A stretch of 64,000 bases of DNA from Lithodes maja (taxonomy: Eukaryota; Arthropoda; Malacostraca; Decapoda; Lithodidae): contig JBAKBP010007150.1 of the NCBI GenBank assembly GCA_037953745.1, forward strand, positions 1-64,000. The letters run 5' to 3'. The notes beneath the pieces were generated by a model, which was not told the origin of the DNA, did not search any database, and saw nothing but the letters and a program-made list of their open reading frames with translations. This document shows, piece after piece, positions 21,151-31,783 of this stretch. Each line of letters starts with the position of its first letter. Position 1 is the first letter of the stretch. The translations under genes and the position numbers were made by a program.

Positions 21151-21244
21151 ATATCCTGGAATACTGAAAGGGTTGAGGTAGTCCTGGGTAGATATCGTCT
21201 TGACCTAACACCTATCTATCTATCTATCTATATACTCACGCACA

Positions 21245-21248
<4 letters not shown>

Positions 21249-21280
<32 letters not shown>
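21249..21280. repeat. (TA)n microsatellite
   Basis: About 16 TA units directly before the SINE. Confidence 0.95.
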
Positions 21281-21281
<1 letters not shown>

Positions 21282-21284
<3 letters not shown>

Positions 21285-21465
21285 GAGATGTAGTGGAGTG
21301 GTCTTGCCACTGGCCTGGTAATCCAAAGGTCCCGGGTTCAAATCCCGATGTATCAATGGGAAGATATTATTGGGATGGAATTTGTGCTGTACCTGGTATC
21401 AGTGCATTACCACAAGCCCACCGAAACGTCAATAAAATACCCTCATTGTTCCCTGATTAAATAGC
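21282..21465 (+). mobile_element. tRNA-derived SINE
   Basis: Has RNA polymerase III internal promoter elements: A box TAGTGGAGTGG (21291-21301) and B box GGTTCAAATCC (21335-21345). The acceptor stem of a real tRNA does not close (no TCTCCCC after the T arm), and about 100 bases of unrelated body follow (GATATTATTGGGATGG to AATAAAATACCC). So a SINE head, not a tRNA gene. Confidence 0.7.
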
Positions 21466-21817
21466 ACTGTATGAACATTCCCATATTCAAAATATGCTAT
21501 AGGGGTGCAATGCCTGGTGAGTTATCTGCTCAACAGGTGGCATTGTGTGTATGTAAGTGTGAGAGTCCGAGTATAGTGGGTGAGACAGTGAAGCACGGGA
21601 ACGAGGTGGCTTCAGAGATGGGGTCGTTTCGGGCAATGAGTGAGCACCGTGCCTCATGTGAAGGCAAGATGGCAGGTGCTCGTTGTACTCTACGTGCTTC
21701 ACATGTCTCACTCCCTAGACTGGAACAAGACCTCACGGGCTTCACTGTTCATTGTAAAGCGGTGAATGTTAAGGCTCTCAGCCTATGCCCGAGAGGAAGT
21801 AAGTTGGAATATAGAAA

Positions 21818-21849
21818 AAAAAAACAAAAAAAAAAAAAAAAAAAATATA

Positions 21850-21914
<65 letters not shown>

Positions 21915-21922
21915 TTTTTTTA
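21818..21922. repeat. A-run, (TA)n, T-run: a self-complementary simple tract
   Basis: About 27 bases mostly A, then about 55 bases of TATA, then about 25 T. The whole tract can fold on itself. Likely from poly(A) tails of oppositely oriented retroposons or assembly-prone simple sequence. Confidence 0.85.
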
Positions 21923-24005
21923 ATTAGCTGGGGGTGGCCTACTTGAGATAGAGCCCGAACCTAACACGTAACCCGTAACCCGTATAATGTATAATGTTAT
22001 CCGTTGTGTGTGTGTGAGAGTATAACATGATGTAACCCAATAATCATCGGTTTATAATAAAATTAAATGTCAAGTGGATCCGTTTTATTAATTTACCTGG
22101 TAAAAGTGTGTTCCTGTGTTTTATATTCTGCTTTAGTTATGCGTAAGAAAAATTAACGTGGTAATCCCGCGTCAGAATAAGCAATGCAACATTAGCTAAT
22201 TAATACAGTTCATTAAACAACACTGTAGCCTAGGCCTATATAAAAAAAAAGAAAAAAAGAAAAAAATAACTAGTAGCCTAAAAAGGCTGTCCGGGGTCTC
22301 TTCAATTTTTACCAAAAAAAAACCCACTTCACATACAAATACATCAAAATTTAAGTCAAAGATGTCTAACAGCGGGGGTGTGGGGGCGGCAGCCCCACCC
22401 ATAATACTAGGATAGGGTAGGTAAGGTTGTTAGGTTAGGCTAATGTCCTTTTCCCTAGTAAACACTAGGATAGCCTATAGGCTACCCGGTCAGAGGTAAG
22501 TCCTGCGGTAGTCTCCTTGAATGCTACCAAAAATTAATAATTGAAAATTGCTGTGGTCCGGCTGAGCCAGTGTGCCAAAATTCGACCATTTTCTTTGTGA
22601 TCCCGAACCTAACATCTGAAAAAATATTGATCCTGAAATTGGCTGTGACTGTCCCGGGAGCCCGCTAAACCTGCCATTCTATTTCTACAATATACTCATC
22701 AAACGATAGTTGCTTTGCTCTACACTGTGCTCTACATTAGCTATGATCTTAGAACTATATCACCTGTATTGAAGTCCAAATACAGCTACTAATGTAAATA
22801 TGAACGGATAAATCCAGAGCTCGAGTCATGTGAACTATTTGTTTACACTGTGATAACGCAACTTGTTCGGATGAGGTGAGTGTGACTTTAGCACCAATAT
22901 AACAAATATAAATAACAATAAGGAAACAGCCATCGTTCATAGAACGAACTCCTGGATGGGAGAGTGGGTTTAATTCTAGTTTCGCTTTCACAGCATACTC
23001 ATACATTTCTATGGCTACTTTAGAGTTGTCATATTATACCATACTTAATTCCTATATATGTCCAAAGTGGCGGAAATGCATTACAAGGAATTATACCTAC
23101 AGTAAAAAAAAAAAAAAAAAATCTCCCCATATGCGGCACCATAGCTATTACATAATACTAGGTTAGGTTAGGTAAGGTTGTTAGGTTAGGCTAATGTCGT
23201 TAATGTAGTTTATTATCATTATATTACGTCTTTTACCCAGCAATTTCCCTGATCTTCATAGTTGGTCGGGAAGCTATGCCTTTACAACGGCGCCTCCCTT
23301 TTGTCGCTGTGTACGTGAAACTAGAATTTTACCGGAGAGTGTGGTATAAACAAACATACAAACAAACAACCAATGTACCCCTACACTCCGATGTTATATT
23401 GCGCCGAAGGCTGAGTTAAGACGAACACAACTACCGTAATTTTATTGGCACTCGAATGCTCAATAATATGTAGATCAAAGGATAATAATAGGTATTTATC
23501 TAAAATCTATGTATATATTAACTAAACTACTCCATGTGTTTAATATATTGACTGAAATGAATAATGTAAAATATTAATTTAAGTTTGAATGTTAGTTTTC
23601 TGATGAAAAGTTATCCCGGTTAACCCTCACCACCCCCCCCCACCCCCCACCCCCTGCCAAAATACACGATATTTTGTCGTATGGATACATTTTAAGGGGT
23701 CTCTAATTTCTCAAAAATAGTGACTTAATATAAATTTTATGTGTTTGACAAAGAGCGCAAGACCTTGAGGCATAAGGTAAGCTATAAATTAGTACGATTT
23801 TATGATGATTTACTGGTTTTTCAAGGGTATATATATGACAGGATCAGATCGCTCCAACGAAAGGTATTTTGCCATTTTTCTTGTTTCTACTGATGATGTC
23901 ATTAGTTTCGCGCCAGTGAATTATGCTTTATTATGGTCGTTTGTGGAACACTTGGAAATGTGTTTAGCTGTTATTTACCGATAGATTTGTGGAAAATAGA
24001 GTGAA
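21923..24005. other. No gene seen; AT-rich intergenic DNA with small repeats
   Basis: Contains two copies of TAATACTAGG(T/A)TAGG...TAAGGTTGTTAGGTTAGG (near 22405 and 23150), poly(A) and a C-rich tract at 23625-23657 (runs of 4 to 9 C) that could form a G-quadruplex on the minus strand. No frame with recognisable protein similarity. Confidence 0.6.
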
Positions 24006-24009
24006 TTAA

Positions 24010-25238
24010 CCTAAGAAGTGCGCATGGGGGTAATTAGAAACGTCTGCCTGTGCTGACGTATTTGAGCTGTTTCCATCACTAAAATATTCATTTTACCATA
24101 TATAGCATTAATACTTATCCATACGTGCCTATTATGGGTTGATTATAAAGGTATTAACCTGAAACAACAATAAAACGAGTGAAAACAGCGTTTGGATGGT
24201 CAAAATCGGAGATACAGGCCGCGAGTTATATAATGTATGGGTGAGGCAACCTGCTTTCCCGCCAATTTCCCCCAAGGCCACTGAGACACAGTCGATCGAT
24301 ACTCTCTCTCTCTCTCTTGCACTCGCTTGCTAACAGTGATGACAATGCCCTGCTTGCAACTCGCTAATGTTAGCACAAAAATATACCTCAGAATAAGGGA
24401 AAAACAGGGAAAATAGGTGATAACTGAAGGAGGGGAGGAAAGTGTGGAAGGAGGGGAGGTAGAGGAGTGATATTTTGCATGGCCCAGGGGCAAATATTTT
24501 TTTTTTTTTTTCGATGTTTAAAGTTGATTTTTTTTTCTCTGACTCTTAACCTAACAAGTGCGCATGGGGGTAATTGAAAACGTCCCCCTGTGCTGACGTA
24601 TTTGAGGTGTTTCCGTCACTAAAATATTCATTGTACCATTAATAGCATTAATAATTATCCATATGCGCCTATTATGGGTTGATTATAAAGGTATTAACCT
24701 GAAACAACAATACAACGAGTGAAAACAGCGTTTGGATGGTCAAAATCGGAGATATAGCCCGCGAGTTGTATAATGTATGGGTGAGGCAAACTGCTTTCCC
24801 GCCAATTTCCCCCAAGGCCACTGAGACACAGTCGATCGATACTCTCTCTCTCTCTCTTGCACTCGCTTGCCATCAGTGATGACAACACCCTGCTTGCAAC
24901 TCGCTAATGTTAGCACGAAAATATACCTCAGAATAAGGGAATAATAGGGAAAATAGGTGATAACTGAAGGAGAGAAGGAAAGTGGGGAAGGAGGGGAGGT
25001 AGAGGACTGAGATTTTGCATGGCCCAGGGGCCAAAAAAAAATGAAAAAATAAAAAAATAAAAATAAAAACAATATTTTTTTTTCGATGTCAAAAGTTGAT
25101 TTTTTATTTTACTTACTCTCAAGAGTCTTCCCGCAGTCCGCCGGGGGAACTCTTAAGAGTCTCCCCACAGCTCCTGGGTTAAGAGTCTTCCCGCAGTCCG
25201 CCGGGGGAACTCTTAAGAGTCTTCCCGCAGTTCCCGGG
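24010..25238 (+). mobile_element. TTAA-targeting MITE, copy B, split by copy C
   Basis: Left part 24010-24549, right part 25183-25238, flanked outside by TTAA (24006-24009; 25239-25242). Begins CCTAAGAAGTGCGCATGGG, ends CCGCAGTTCCCGGG. Its subterminal GACTCTTAAGAGTC holds the TTAA into which copy C inserted. Confidence 0.85.
24550..25178 (+). mobile_element. TTAA-targeting MITE, copy C, nested in copy B
   Basis: Flanked by TTAA on both sides (24546-24549; 25179-25182). Removing it and one TTAA restores the GACTCTTAAGAGTC of copy B, which directly demonstrates the TTAA target duplication. Ends CCTAACAAGTGCGCATGGG and CCACAGCTCCTGGG. About 630 bp, non-coding, with a CT tract and A-rich stretch. 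Confidence 0.88.
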
Positions 25239-25242
25239 TTAA

Positions 25243-26254
25243 GGGGCTGGAATATAACATAGACTTCATGTGAATTGCGAGTGCCCTACACATTCTAAAA
25301 TTGTGCATATTAATCTTGGGGAACTCATTATATATAAGGTATAAGTTCAAGGTGATGCTTTGGATAAACCTGACTTTTAGCAAGCACCAAACAGCGATTT
25401 TGTATATTATTTTTTCAGATAAGCCTAGGTCTAGTGTTGTATAGGCCTAGGCCTACTTGTATTAGCCTAGGCCTATGATGATGATGATGATTTGAAGCAG
25501 AAATGAGTAGCCTAGGCTGAGGCTAGGCGTATTAGGCTTAGGATAACCCATTATCCAACAATCTTAGGACTGCCCCCACTAGCGGGGCTATGTATAATGT
25601 ATTGATAGGCTAATGAAGATCAAGGAAGATTTGAGGTTAAAGACAGTAAAAAATAAGGTTAGCTAGGCAATAGCCTATAGCCTAGGCCTAGCCTATGACA
25701 ATAACAGTTTGCCGTCATGCCGTGGGATTATAGGGGATAATAGGGGCCGCCTATAGGATTTATTGAGGAGCCCTCAACACCACCTTGCCCCTCCCCAGGG
25801 CTTGTTGAAATTCTTATCTAGCCTACTGCCTAGTTCCTCAACGGTCAACTTATTATTGTATCCCACGACAGTCAAAATAGATGCGAACATGCAAGTAGTG
25901 TAAACAAGGCACGGCCTGGCAGGCGGTAGCCTACGCCCGAATACTACATCCTTACCATTATTTTTTAGGTACGGTACCGGTATATAAGCTGAAGTCTATG
26001 AAACAGTACGGATATAATCCTGTGTTGCGGGTGAACCTGTACATAGGCTATATCTCAATAATTTGGTAATGTTACAAAAAAAAATACATTTTACATTCAT
26101 AAATATTCCACTAATAGGCTATACTAGTTATTTAAGGTTAGGTTAGGTTTTGGTTAGGATAGGCTAGGTTAAGATATTGTTCAATGTTTCTTAGTAAATA
26201 GGCATCTGAAAAACAGTTCCCGCGGGGCGCTACACAGGATCTTACGAACGGTAA
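25243..26254. other. No gene seen; region rich in GCCTAGGC-type words
   Basis: Dense in TAGGCCTAGGC/GCCTAGGCCTA words (25430-25710), a GATGAT tract, and a patch GTTAGGTTAGG near 26140. No recognisable coding sequence. Confidence 0.6.
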
Positions 26255-26258
26255 TTAA

Positions 26259-26830
26259 CCTAAGAAGTGCGCATGGGGGGTATGAGACACCACACTCCTG
26301 TGCTGACGTATTTGAGCTGTTCCCATCACTAACATCGTTATTTTACCATAAATAACATTAATACTTATCCATATGTGCCTATTATAGGTTGATTATAAAG
26401 GTATTAACCTGTTACAACAATAAAACAAGTGGAAACAGCGTTTGGATAGTCAAAATCGGCGATACAGGCCGGGAGTTACATAATGTATGGCTGAGGCAAC
26501 CTCCCACCCCACCACTCTTTCCCAAGTCTGGAGAGAGACTGTCGATCGATACTCTCTCTCTCTCTCTTCCACTCGCTTGGTAACAGTGATGACAATGCCC
26601 TGCTTGCAACTCGCTAATGTTAGCAGGAAAATATACCACAGAATAAGGGAATAACAGGGAAAATAGGTGATAACTGAAGGAGGGGAGGAAAGTGGGGAAG
26701 GAGGGGAGGTGGAGGAGTGATATTTGGCATGGCCCAATGGCAAAAAAAAAAAAAAAAAAAAAAAATTGGGGGTGTTTTAAATATATATTTTTTCCCCCTT
26801 ACTCTTAAGAGTCTTCCCGCAGTTCCCGGG
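26259..26830 (+). mobile_element. TTAA-targeting MITE, copy D
   Basis: TTAA at 26255-26258; the right flank is TTAG (26831-26834), a decayed TTAA. Starts CCTAAGAAGTGCGCATGGG and ends CCGCAGTTCCCGGG. Internal order as in copies A-C; more diverged around 26490-26540. Confidence 0.8.
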
Positions 26831-26876
26831 TTAGCAGACAGTCCTAACCTAACCTAAATTAGTGTCCAAAGTGAGG

Positions 26877-27205
26877 TCTGCTGCTAGTCACACCACAGCT
26901 GGGATCTCATTTCTAATGGTAGTTTTGGGTTCCTATCATTCTATGCTTCATTGCTAGGCCTATATGCTTTTTATCCACAGGAAAATATATATATTTTTTT
27001 TAGCATTAACCTAAAAAAAAAACCTAACCTAACCTAACCTAACCTAATAGCCCCAAATACATTTAGGTTACATTAATGCAAAAAAAAAAAAAAACAAAAC
27101 AAAAAATCCCGAGGATAAAAAGTATATAGCAATGAAGCATAGAATGATAGGAACCCAATACTACCATTAGAAATGAGATCCCAGCTGTGGTGCGACTCGT
27201 AAATA
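26877..27205. repeat. Inverted-repeat element with telomeric repeats in its loop
   Basis: Left arm 26877-26975 (ACCACAGCTGGGATCTCATT, TTCCTATCATTCTATGCTTC) is inverted at 27112-27200. The spacer holds CCTAACCTAACCTAACCTAA and A-runs. Non-coding. Confidence 0.75.
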
Positions 27206-27366
27206 TTGACCGAATCTATTGACAAAAGTTGTAGGTTCTCGATCTCGATCTCGATTGATAATGTGTAGGGCGCTGGACTTGCGCATATCACACATATAAG
27301 GGTATTAGGGTGGAGGATGGGGGGAGCTAAGTGGAGGGTTTATGGTGTGTGTGTGATGTGGGCGAA

Positions 27367-28200
27367 ATGTTAGTTTATTCTGTGTTTGAATGTGTCTAGT
27401 GTAGGGCTATTTATTGTATCTTCTGGGAGACTGTTCCAATCCCGTATGGTTCGTGGAAAGAATGAGTGTTTGTCGAAGTCAGTATTAGTGTGGTATGTTT
27501 GGTACTTATGAGAATGTGTGTTACGAGTGTTGCGGGTGTTTGAGTTGTGTAGGTATTCATGTTTTTTAATGTCAATATAATTGTGTGTGATTTTATACAT
27601 TACTGTGAGTCTGTGCCTGAGTCTTCGTGTGTTTAGGGTTTCCATGCCTATTTGATTTTTGATACGGGTTGTGATGCCTGGGGTTTGCGTGTAATTGTGT
27701 GTGATGAACCTGGCTGCTTTTGTGTTAATTTTTTCAAGTGTGTTAATGTTAGGTTGAGTGTATGGATCCCATACTGCGGCGCAGTACTCCAGTGTTGGGC
27801 GAACAAGGGTGTTATAAGCTATGTGTTTGATGTCTCGTGTACAATTGTGTAAATTCCTCCTCAAGAACCCTAGTGTGCGGTTTGCCTGACTTTGTATGTG
27901 ATGAATGTTGGTGTTGAATCTTAGGTTGGTGGATAGGTGGACGCCAAGATATTTGTATGAAGGAACTGATTCTAGTGGTTGGTTGTGTAATGTGTAATTG
28001 AAAGTGATGGGTGATCGGGAGCGGGTAAAGCGGAGAAGTTTACATTTATCGGGGCGGAAAGACATCTGCCAGGTGTTCTCCCAATGTTCGAGGGTGTTTA
28101 AGTCTTGCTGGATAAGTCCACAGTCGTCTCTAGTCAGTATGGGCCTAAACATCAAACTATCCGCCCCGATAAATGTAAACTTCTCCGCTAATGAATAACT
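27367..28200 (-). pseudogene. 5'-truncated LINE with an inverted scrap at its 5' end
   Basis: Minus-strand frame of 261 codons (28155-27370) lacks the RT active site but has the downstream region: WQMSFRPDKCKLLRF (template grip), YKYLGVHLSTNLRF, RPTLEYCAAVWDPY, RTIRDWNSLPEDTI. Typical of jockey/CR1-type elements. At its 5' side, 30 bases of its own body (28029-28058) are repeated inverted at 28160-28189, as expected from twin priming or a template switch during insertion. Confidence 0.82.
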
Positions 28201-28229
28201 GAAATAAAAAGGGACGGTATTGACAAGAA

Positions 28230-28862
28230 TACTGCCTCATGATTTGAGTTATTCTAACATCTCGCCTTACTATAACTCTTGGTCATCCTCATTTGGGACT
28301 TTGGTGAAACATTTTCTATTGTGCTAGCCATATCGAAAGTCTTCGATAGAGTCGTTTTATAACGGTTGTGGACGGCCATTGCTCACTTCCTCAACCTATC
28401 AACTCTGTTGTTCCTCATGGTTTTCTTTTATATCCAGTTCAATTTATATTCGTTTATGATCTTTTCAACTGTACAATTAGAAGTCCTATCCACTCATATG
28501 CTGATGACTGTCACTTTACCTTACACTATTCAACTAGTTTTCTACAATGCCCCACCATGCAATCACTCCAAAACTCAGGTAATGAGGCCATAACACGCCT
28601 ATTTTTTTATCTATCAACTGTTTCCAATTGGGCAGAGAAAATCCTGTTACTTTCAATACTTACAAAACCCAATTTCTCCACCTACCTACCAGTCGCAATC
28701 TTCCAACTGACTATCCTTTTCTCATCAATAACACATACTTCAACCCTTCATCATTTGTCAATATTAATGGTTTCTCATTTAGGACTACAGTATATATATT
28801 TTTTTACTGATCATTCTTGGAAAGGCAATATCACCACTTATCGTAAATACGATAGGCTATGA
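28230..28862 (+). pseudogene. Decayed LINE reverse transcriptase fragment (palm region)
   Basis: Broken frames carry VPHGFLLYPV (from the PQGS..SP motif), SPIHSYADDCHFTLHYST with the YADD catalytic box, CPTMQSLQNSGNEAI, VSNW and TDHSWKGNI. Several frameshifts. Family appears to be that of the C-terminal fragments at 13796 and 45027. Confidence 0.7.
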
Positions 28863-28867
28863 CTCTT

Positions 28868-29548
28868 TTGTGATCCCGTATGTCTCTGTGACGTCACGGT
28901 CGCTCCTGCAGCACGACGTAGGATGAGTAGATCGTATATTTAAGATTGTAAATAAGTTAAGTTATAAAAGGCCTAATATGCTATTAAGCAATATTGCCAT
29001 GGTCTTATGTAGTATATATGAATTTATCGTATATATTAATATAATTTATCGTATAGAGCAACCTAGATGCGGTACGATAATTTGGGTTCCTGGCGTTTGC
29101 CAAGGCAGCAAGGTGTGCCTCTGAGGAAGAGAGAGCAGAGCCTCACGAACACCGACCAGTTAACATCTATTTTCCGCCCTCAGTTGATCGCGCTTTTGTG
29201 CCTCTAATCACAATACACTGACAGCAATACAAACAGCTACACCATCACGACGCTCTCATCGATGCCATGACTGACTGACAGATAAGCATAATGTTCATGT
29301 CCATTCCCATGTAATCATTTATTCTTTCTTTCACTTGACTCGAGTCTTGGGACCGAAGTCTCGTTCCCCGTTGTCCGCCATATTGGGTAAACGTTCTCCC
29401 TTGCCTCATTGCCACGTGGAACTATTGGTGAGTTAATTCCTGGCTAATATTAACCCTTATAACTTTACCCTATATATAAATTTATTATGTGAGATCTTTG
29501 GATATAAATTAGCTTGTTTCAGATTGAATTCAATTTAGATATAACAGG
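28868..29548 (+). other. Possible 5' LTR and leader of the BEL/Pao element
   Basis: No frame. A TGG-starting stretch TGGCGTTTGCCAAGGCAGC at 29091 could be a primer-binding site, which would put an LTR at about 28868-29090 (starts TGTGATCCCGTATG). With no 3' LTR in the window this cannot be confirmed. Confidence 0.35.
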
Positions 29549-31783
29549 ATGCACAAACAACTCTATGATAATCTGGTAGAACTATTAAATAGGCTAATTG
29601 TAGACGTCAACACTTTCATTACTACTGCTAACCTCGAGGAATTAGAAGCTAGATTAGACAACGTCCAGGCTACCCACGGTCGTATTATGGCTCTGAGTGA
29701 GGTGATTGTGGCTGGCATGACAGAGGAGGAAGAGATAGTTACAGAGTGTGATAATCGCGCCCTCTATGATGAACCTGTCTTTAGAGCGAAGCACATATTA
29801 CAGCGTGCTATCGCAAGTAAGAAGGGAGGCGAGAATGAGGCCCATAGAAGGGCTGACCCAAAACACACTGTGCACCTCCCAAAGCTCTATCTTCCTACAT
29901 TTGGGGGCAAATTGACTGAGTGGTTAGCTTTTTGGGACGTATTTCGGTCTACAGTTCATGAATCCTCTTTGGATAATGTCCGCAAGTTTCACTACCTGAA
30001 GGGACAAATGGAAGGAGAGGCCTTACATTTGATAGAGGGTTTTGCGGTAGTAGGTGATAGTTATGTGGAGGCAGTACAATTATTAAAGGCCACATACGGG
30101 GATCAAGAGCAGTTGAAGATGGCCCATGTCGTTGCATTGTTAAAGCTCGCAGAACCACAGTATAAGGTTGAGGAGTTAGCAAATTTTAGGGCAAATATGG
30201 AGTGCCATACTCGATCGCCAGACACCCTAGAGCTCACCACACAGGAAATGATAGTCATTATCTTACGTCAGAAGCTTCCTATGGCAATACTTGACAAGGT
30301 TAGATCATTTGATCTGGGGGAGTTCAAAACTCAGTTCAGTAAGAAAATTAGCAATCTACAGTTGAACAAAGGGAGAATGTATGTGTCGGGGGGGAGTAAG
30401 AATGTGGAGATGAGGGGAACTGTAAGCATGACGGTGGGGACTAAAGAAAAGAAAGAGGGTACGTATAAGAAACCTGCTCAGATTCTATGTAAGCTATGTA
30501 ACAACAAACATAAATGGAGTTTCTGTGTAAAATACCCAACAAATGAGACAAAACTAGCACAGGCAAAAAGATTGAAGCTATGTGTAGGTTGCCTAAGTAA
30601 GGAACATGGTAAGCAGGGACAATGTACTGCTACATACTTAAGGCCCTGTCGCCACTGCAAAGGACATCACTTTGATAAGTTGTGTCCTACGGCAGATAAA
30701 GTCAAAGACGTCAAACCAGAGGGTACTACAACTGTGACACTAGGTAGCATGCAAGACACCACTATATTGCCCACAATACAGATTCCCATGGAAGGTAACG
30801 ACAGTAACAAAGTTTGTCGGGTACTTCTAGATCAAGGGTCTCAACGTTCCTTTATAAAGAGGTCCGTCTTAGTGGGACTGAAGCACCGAATCGTATGGGC
30901 TGAGATTCTTCGATTGCAGGGCTTCACAGGGGTTACTGACAAACAAGACTACGAGATAGCGGAGATTTCATATTTCTACCGTAAAAACCGGTACTCTATG
31001 ACATGTATCGTAGTAGACACCCTACCAGAATATGTATCTGTAGGAGTGAAGAAGGTGGAACACGCATTATGTAGCAAAGGGGTTAACTTGTCAGATCCCA
31101 TGGGAGATCAGAGAGATGTGCATGTTCTACTCGGTGTGGATCATTATTATGATGTAGTATACCCTGGATTTAAAAAGATGTGTGGTGTAATTTTAATCCC
31201 CACTAAATTTGGATATTGCATGAGCGGAAAGGTGCATACTACACAGTCAAAGGTCCTGGTCGACACGGTCTCGATATATAGAGTCAATGTAACCGCGGCA
31301 GAGGAGTTGGGAAGGGAGGATTCCCAACCTAGTGACCCTAAGATGGCTGCCGAGTTCGACCTGGAACGACTGTGGAGATTGGATCACATAGGCATTATTC
31401 CTATGGAGACTGATTATGACTCGGAAGTTGCGCTACAAAGGTTTGACGAGTCTGTGAGCTACTGTGCCTCAGACAAGCAATATAAAGTTAGTTTACCCTG
31501 GAAGAATAGTGAGATAAGCCTGCCTACCAACTATGGTTTGGCATTAGGTCGCTTGCGCGCATTACAGCGTAAATTGTCTAACGAACCGAGCACATGCCAG
31601 GCGTATGACGATGTATTTCGGAGTTATGAAGATAGGGGCTTTATTGAGAGAGTCGATGTCAAGGAACCGATTAAGAAGGGTAGGGTTTACTATCTGGCCC
31701 ATCATGGGGTAAGAAAAGACAGCGTCACCACACCAATACGGGTGGTGACTGCTCTGCCCATCAAGGTCAACAACCCAGGCTAA
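29549..31783 (+). CDS. BEL/Pao retrotransposon gag-protease and start of RT
   Basis: 744 codons. Domains: N-terminal helical gag, DUF1759-type gag core (KLYLPTFGGKLTEWLAFWDV, GEALHLIEGF, residues about 110-280), Cys/His knuckles (CKLCNNKHKWSFC, CVGCLSKEHGKQGQC, CRHCKGHHFDKLC, about 310-375), DUF1758-type aspartic protease (VLLDQGSQRSFI, about 425; the usual first motif is D-S/T-G, here D-Q-G), then the RT approach YYLAHHGVRKDSVTTPIRVV. The frame stops at 31781-31783 where the next frame takes over; the join lacks the usual N-A-S linker residues, so there is a frameshift with a small loss. Known: BEL/Pao elements are common in invertebrates. Confidence 0.9.
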   Translation: MHKQLYDNLVELLNRLIVDVNTFITTANLEELEARLDNVQATHGRIMALSEVIVAGMTEEEEIVTECDNRALYDEPVFRAKHILQRAIASKKGGENEAHRRADPKHTVHLPKLYLPTFGGKLTEWLAFWDVFRSTVHESSLDNVRKFHYLKGQMEGEALHLIEGFAVVGDSYVEAVQLLKATYGDQEQLKMAHVVALLKLAEPQYKVEELANFRANMECHTRSPDTLELTTQEMIVIILRQKLPMAILDKVRSFDLGEFKTQFSKKISNLQLNKGRMYVSGGSKNVEMRGTVSMTVGTKEKKEGTYKKPAQILCKLCNNKHKWSFCVKYPTNETKLAQAKRLKLCVGCLSKEHGKQGQCTATYLRPCRHCKGHHFDKLCPTADKVKDVKPEGTTTVTLGSMQDTTILPTIQIPMEGNDSNKVCRVLLDQGSQRSFIKRSVLVGLKHRIVWAEILRLQGFTGVTDKQDYEIAEISYFYRKNRYSMTCIVVDTLPEYVSVGVKKVEHALCSKGVNLSDPMGDQRDVHVLLGVDHYYDVVYPGFKKMCGVILIPTKFGYCMSGKVHTTQSKVLVDTVSIYRVNVTAAEELGREDSQPSDPKMAAEFDLERLWRLDHIGIIPMETDYDSEVALQRFDESVSYCASDKQYKVSLPWKNSEISLPTNYGLALGRLRALQRKLSNEPSTCQAYDDVFRSYEDRGFIERVDVKEPIKKGRVYYLAHHGVRKDSVTTPIRVVTALPIKVNNPG

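Noticed and set aside
21282..21355. A tRNA gene
   Set aside because: A and B boxes are present but the acceptor stem does not pair and the anticodon arm is poor; a SINE head fits better.
21471..21923. 150-codon frame ending in Lys, Tyr-Ile and Phe runs
   Set aside because: The C-terminal third is simple sequence and the N-part has no recognisable features.
23625..23657. Regulatory G-quadruplex promoter
   Set aside because: C-runs are real, but no transcript or gene lies nearby, so only a simple-sequence note is warranted.
28366..28862. A 164-codon gene of its own
   Set aside because: It carries YADDC and other RT words in shifting frames; it is LINE debris.
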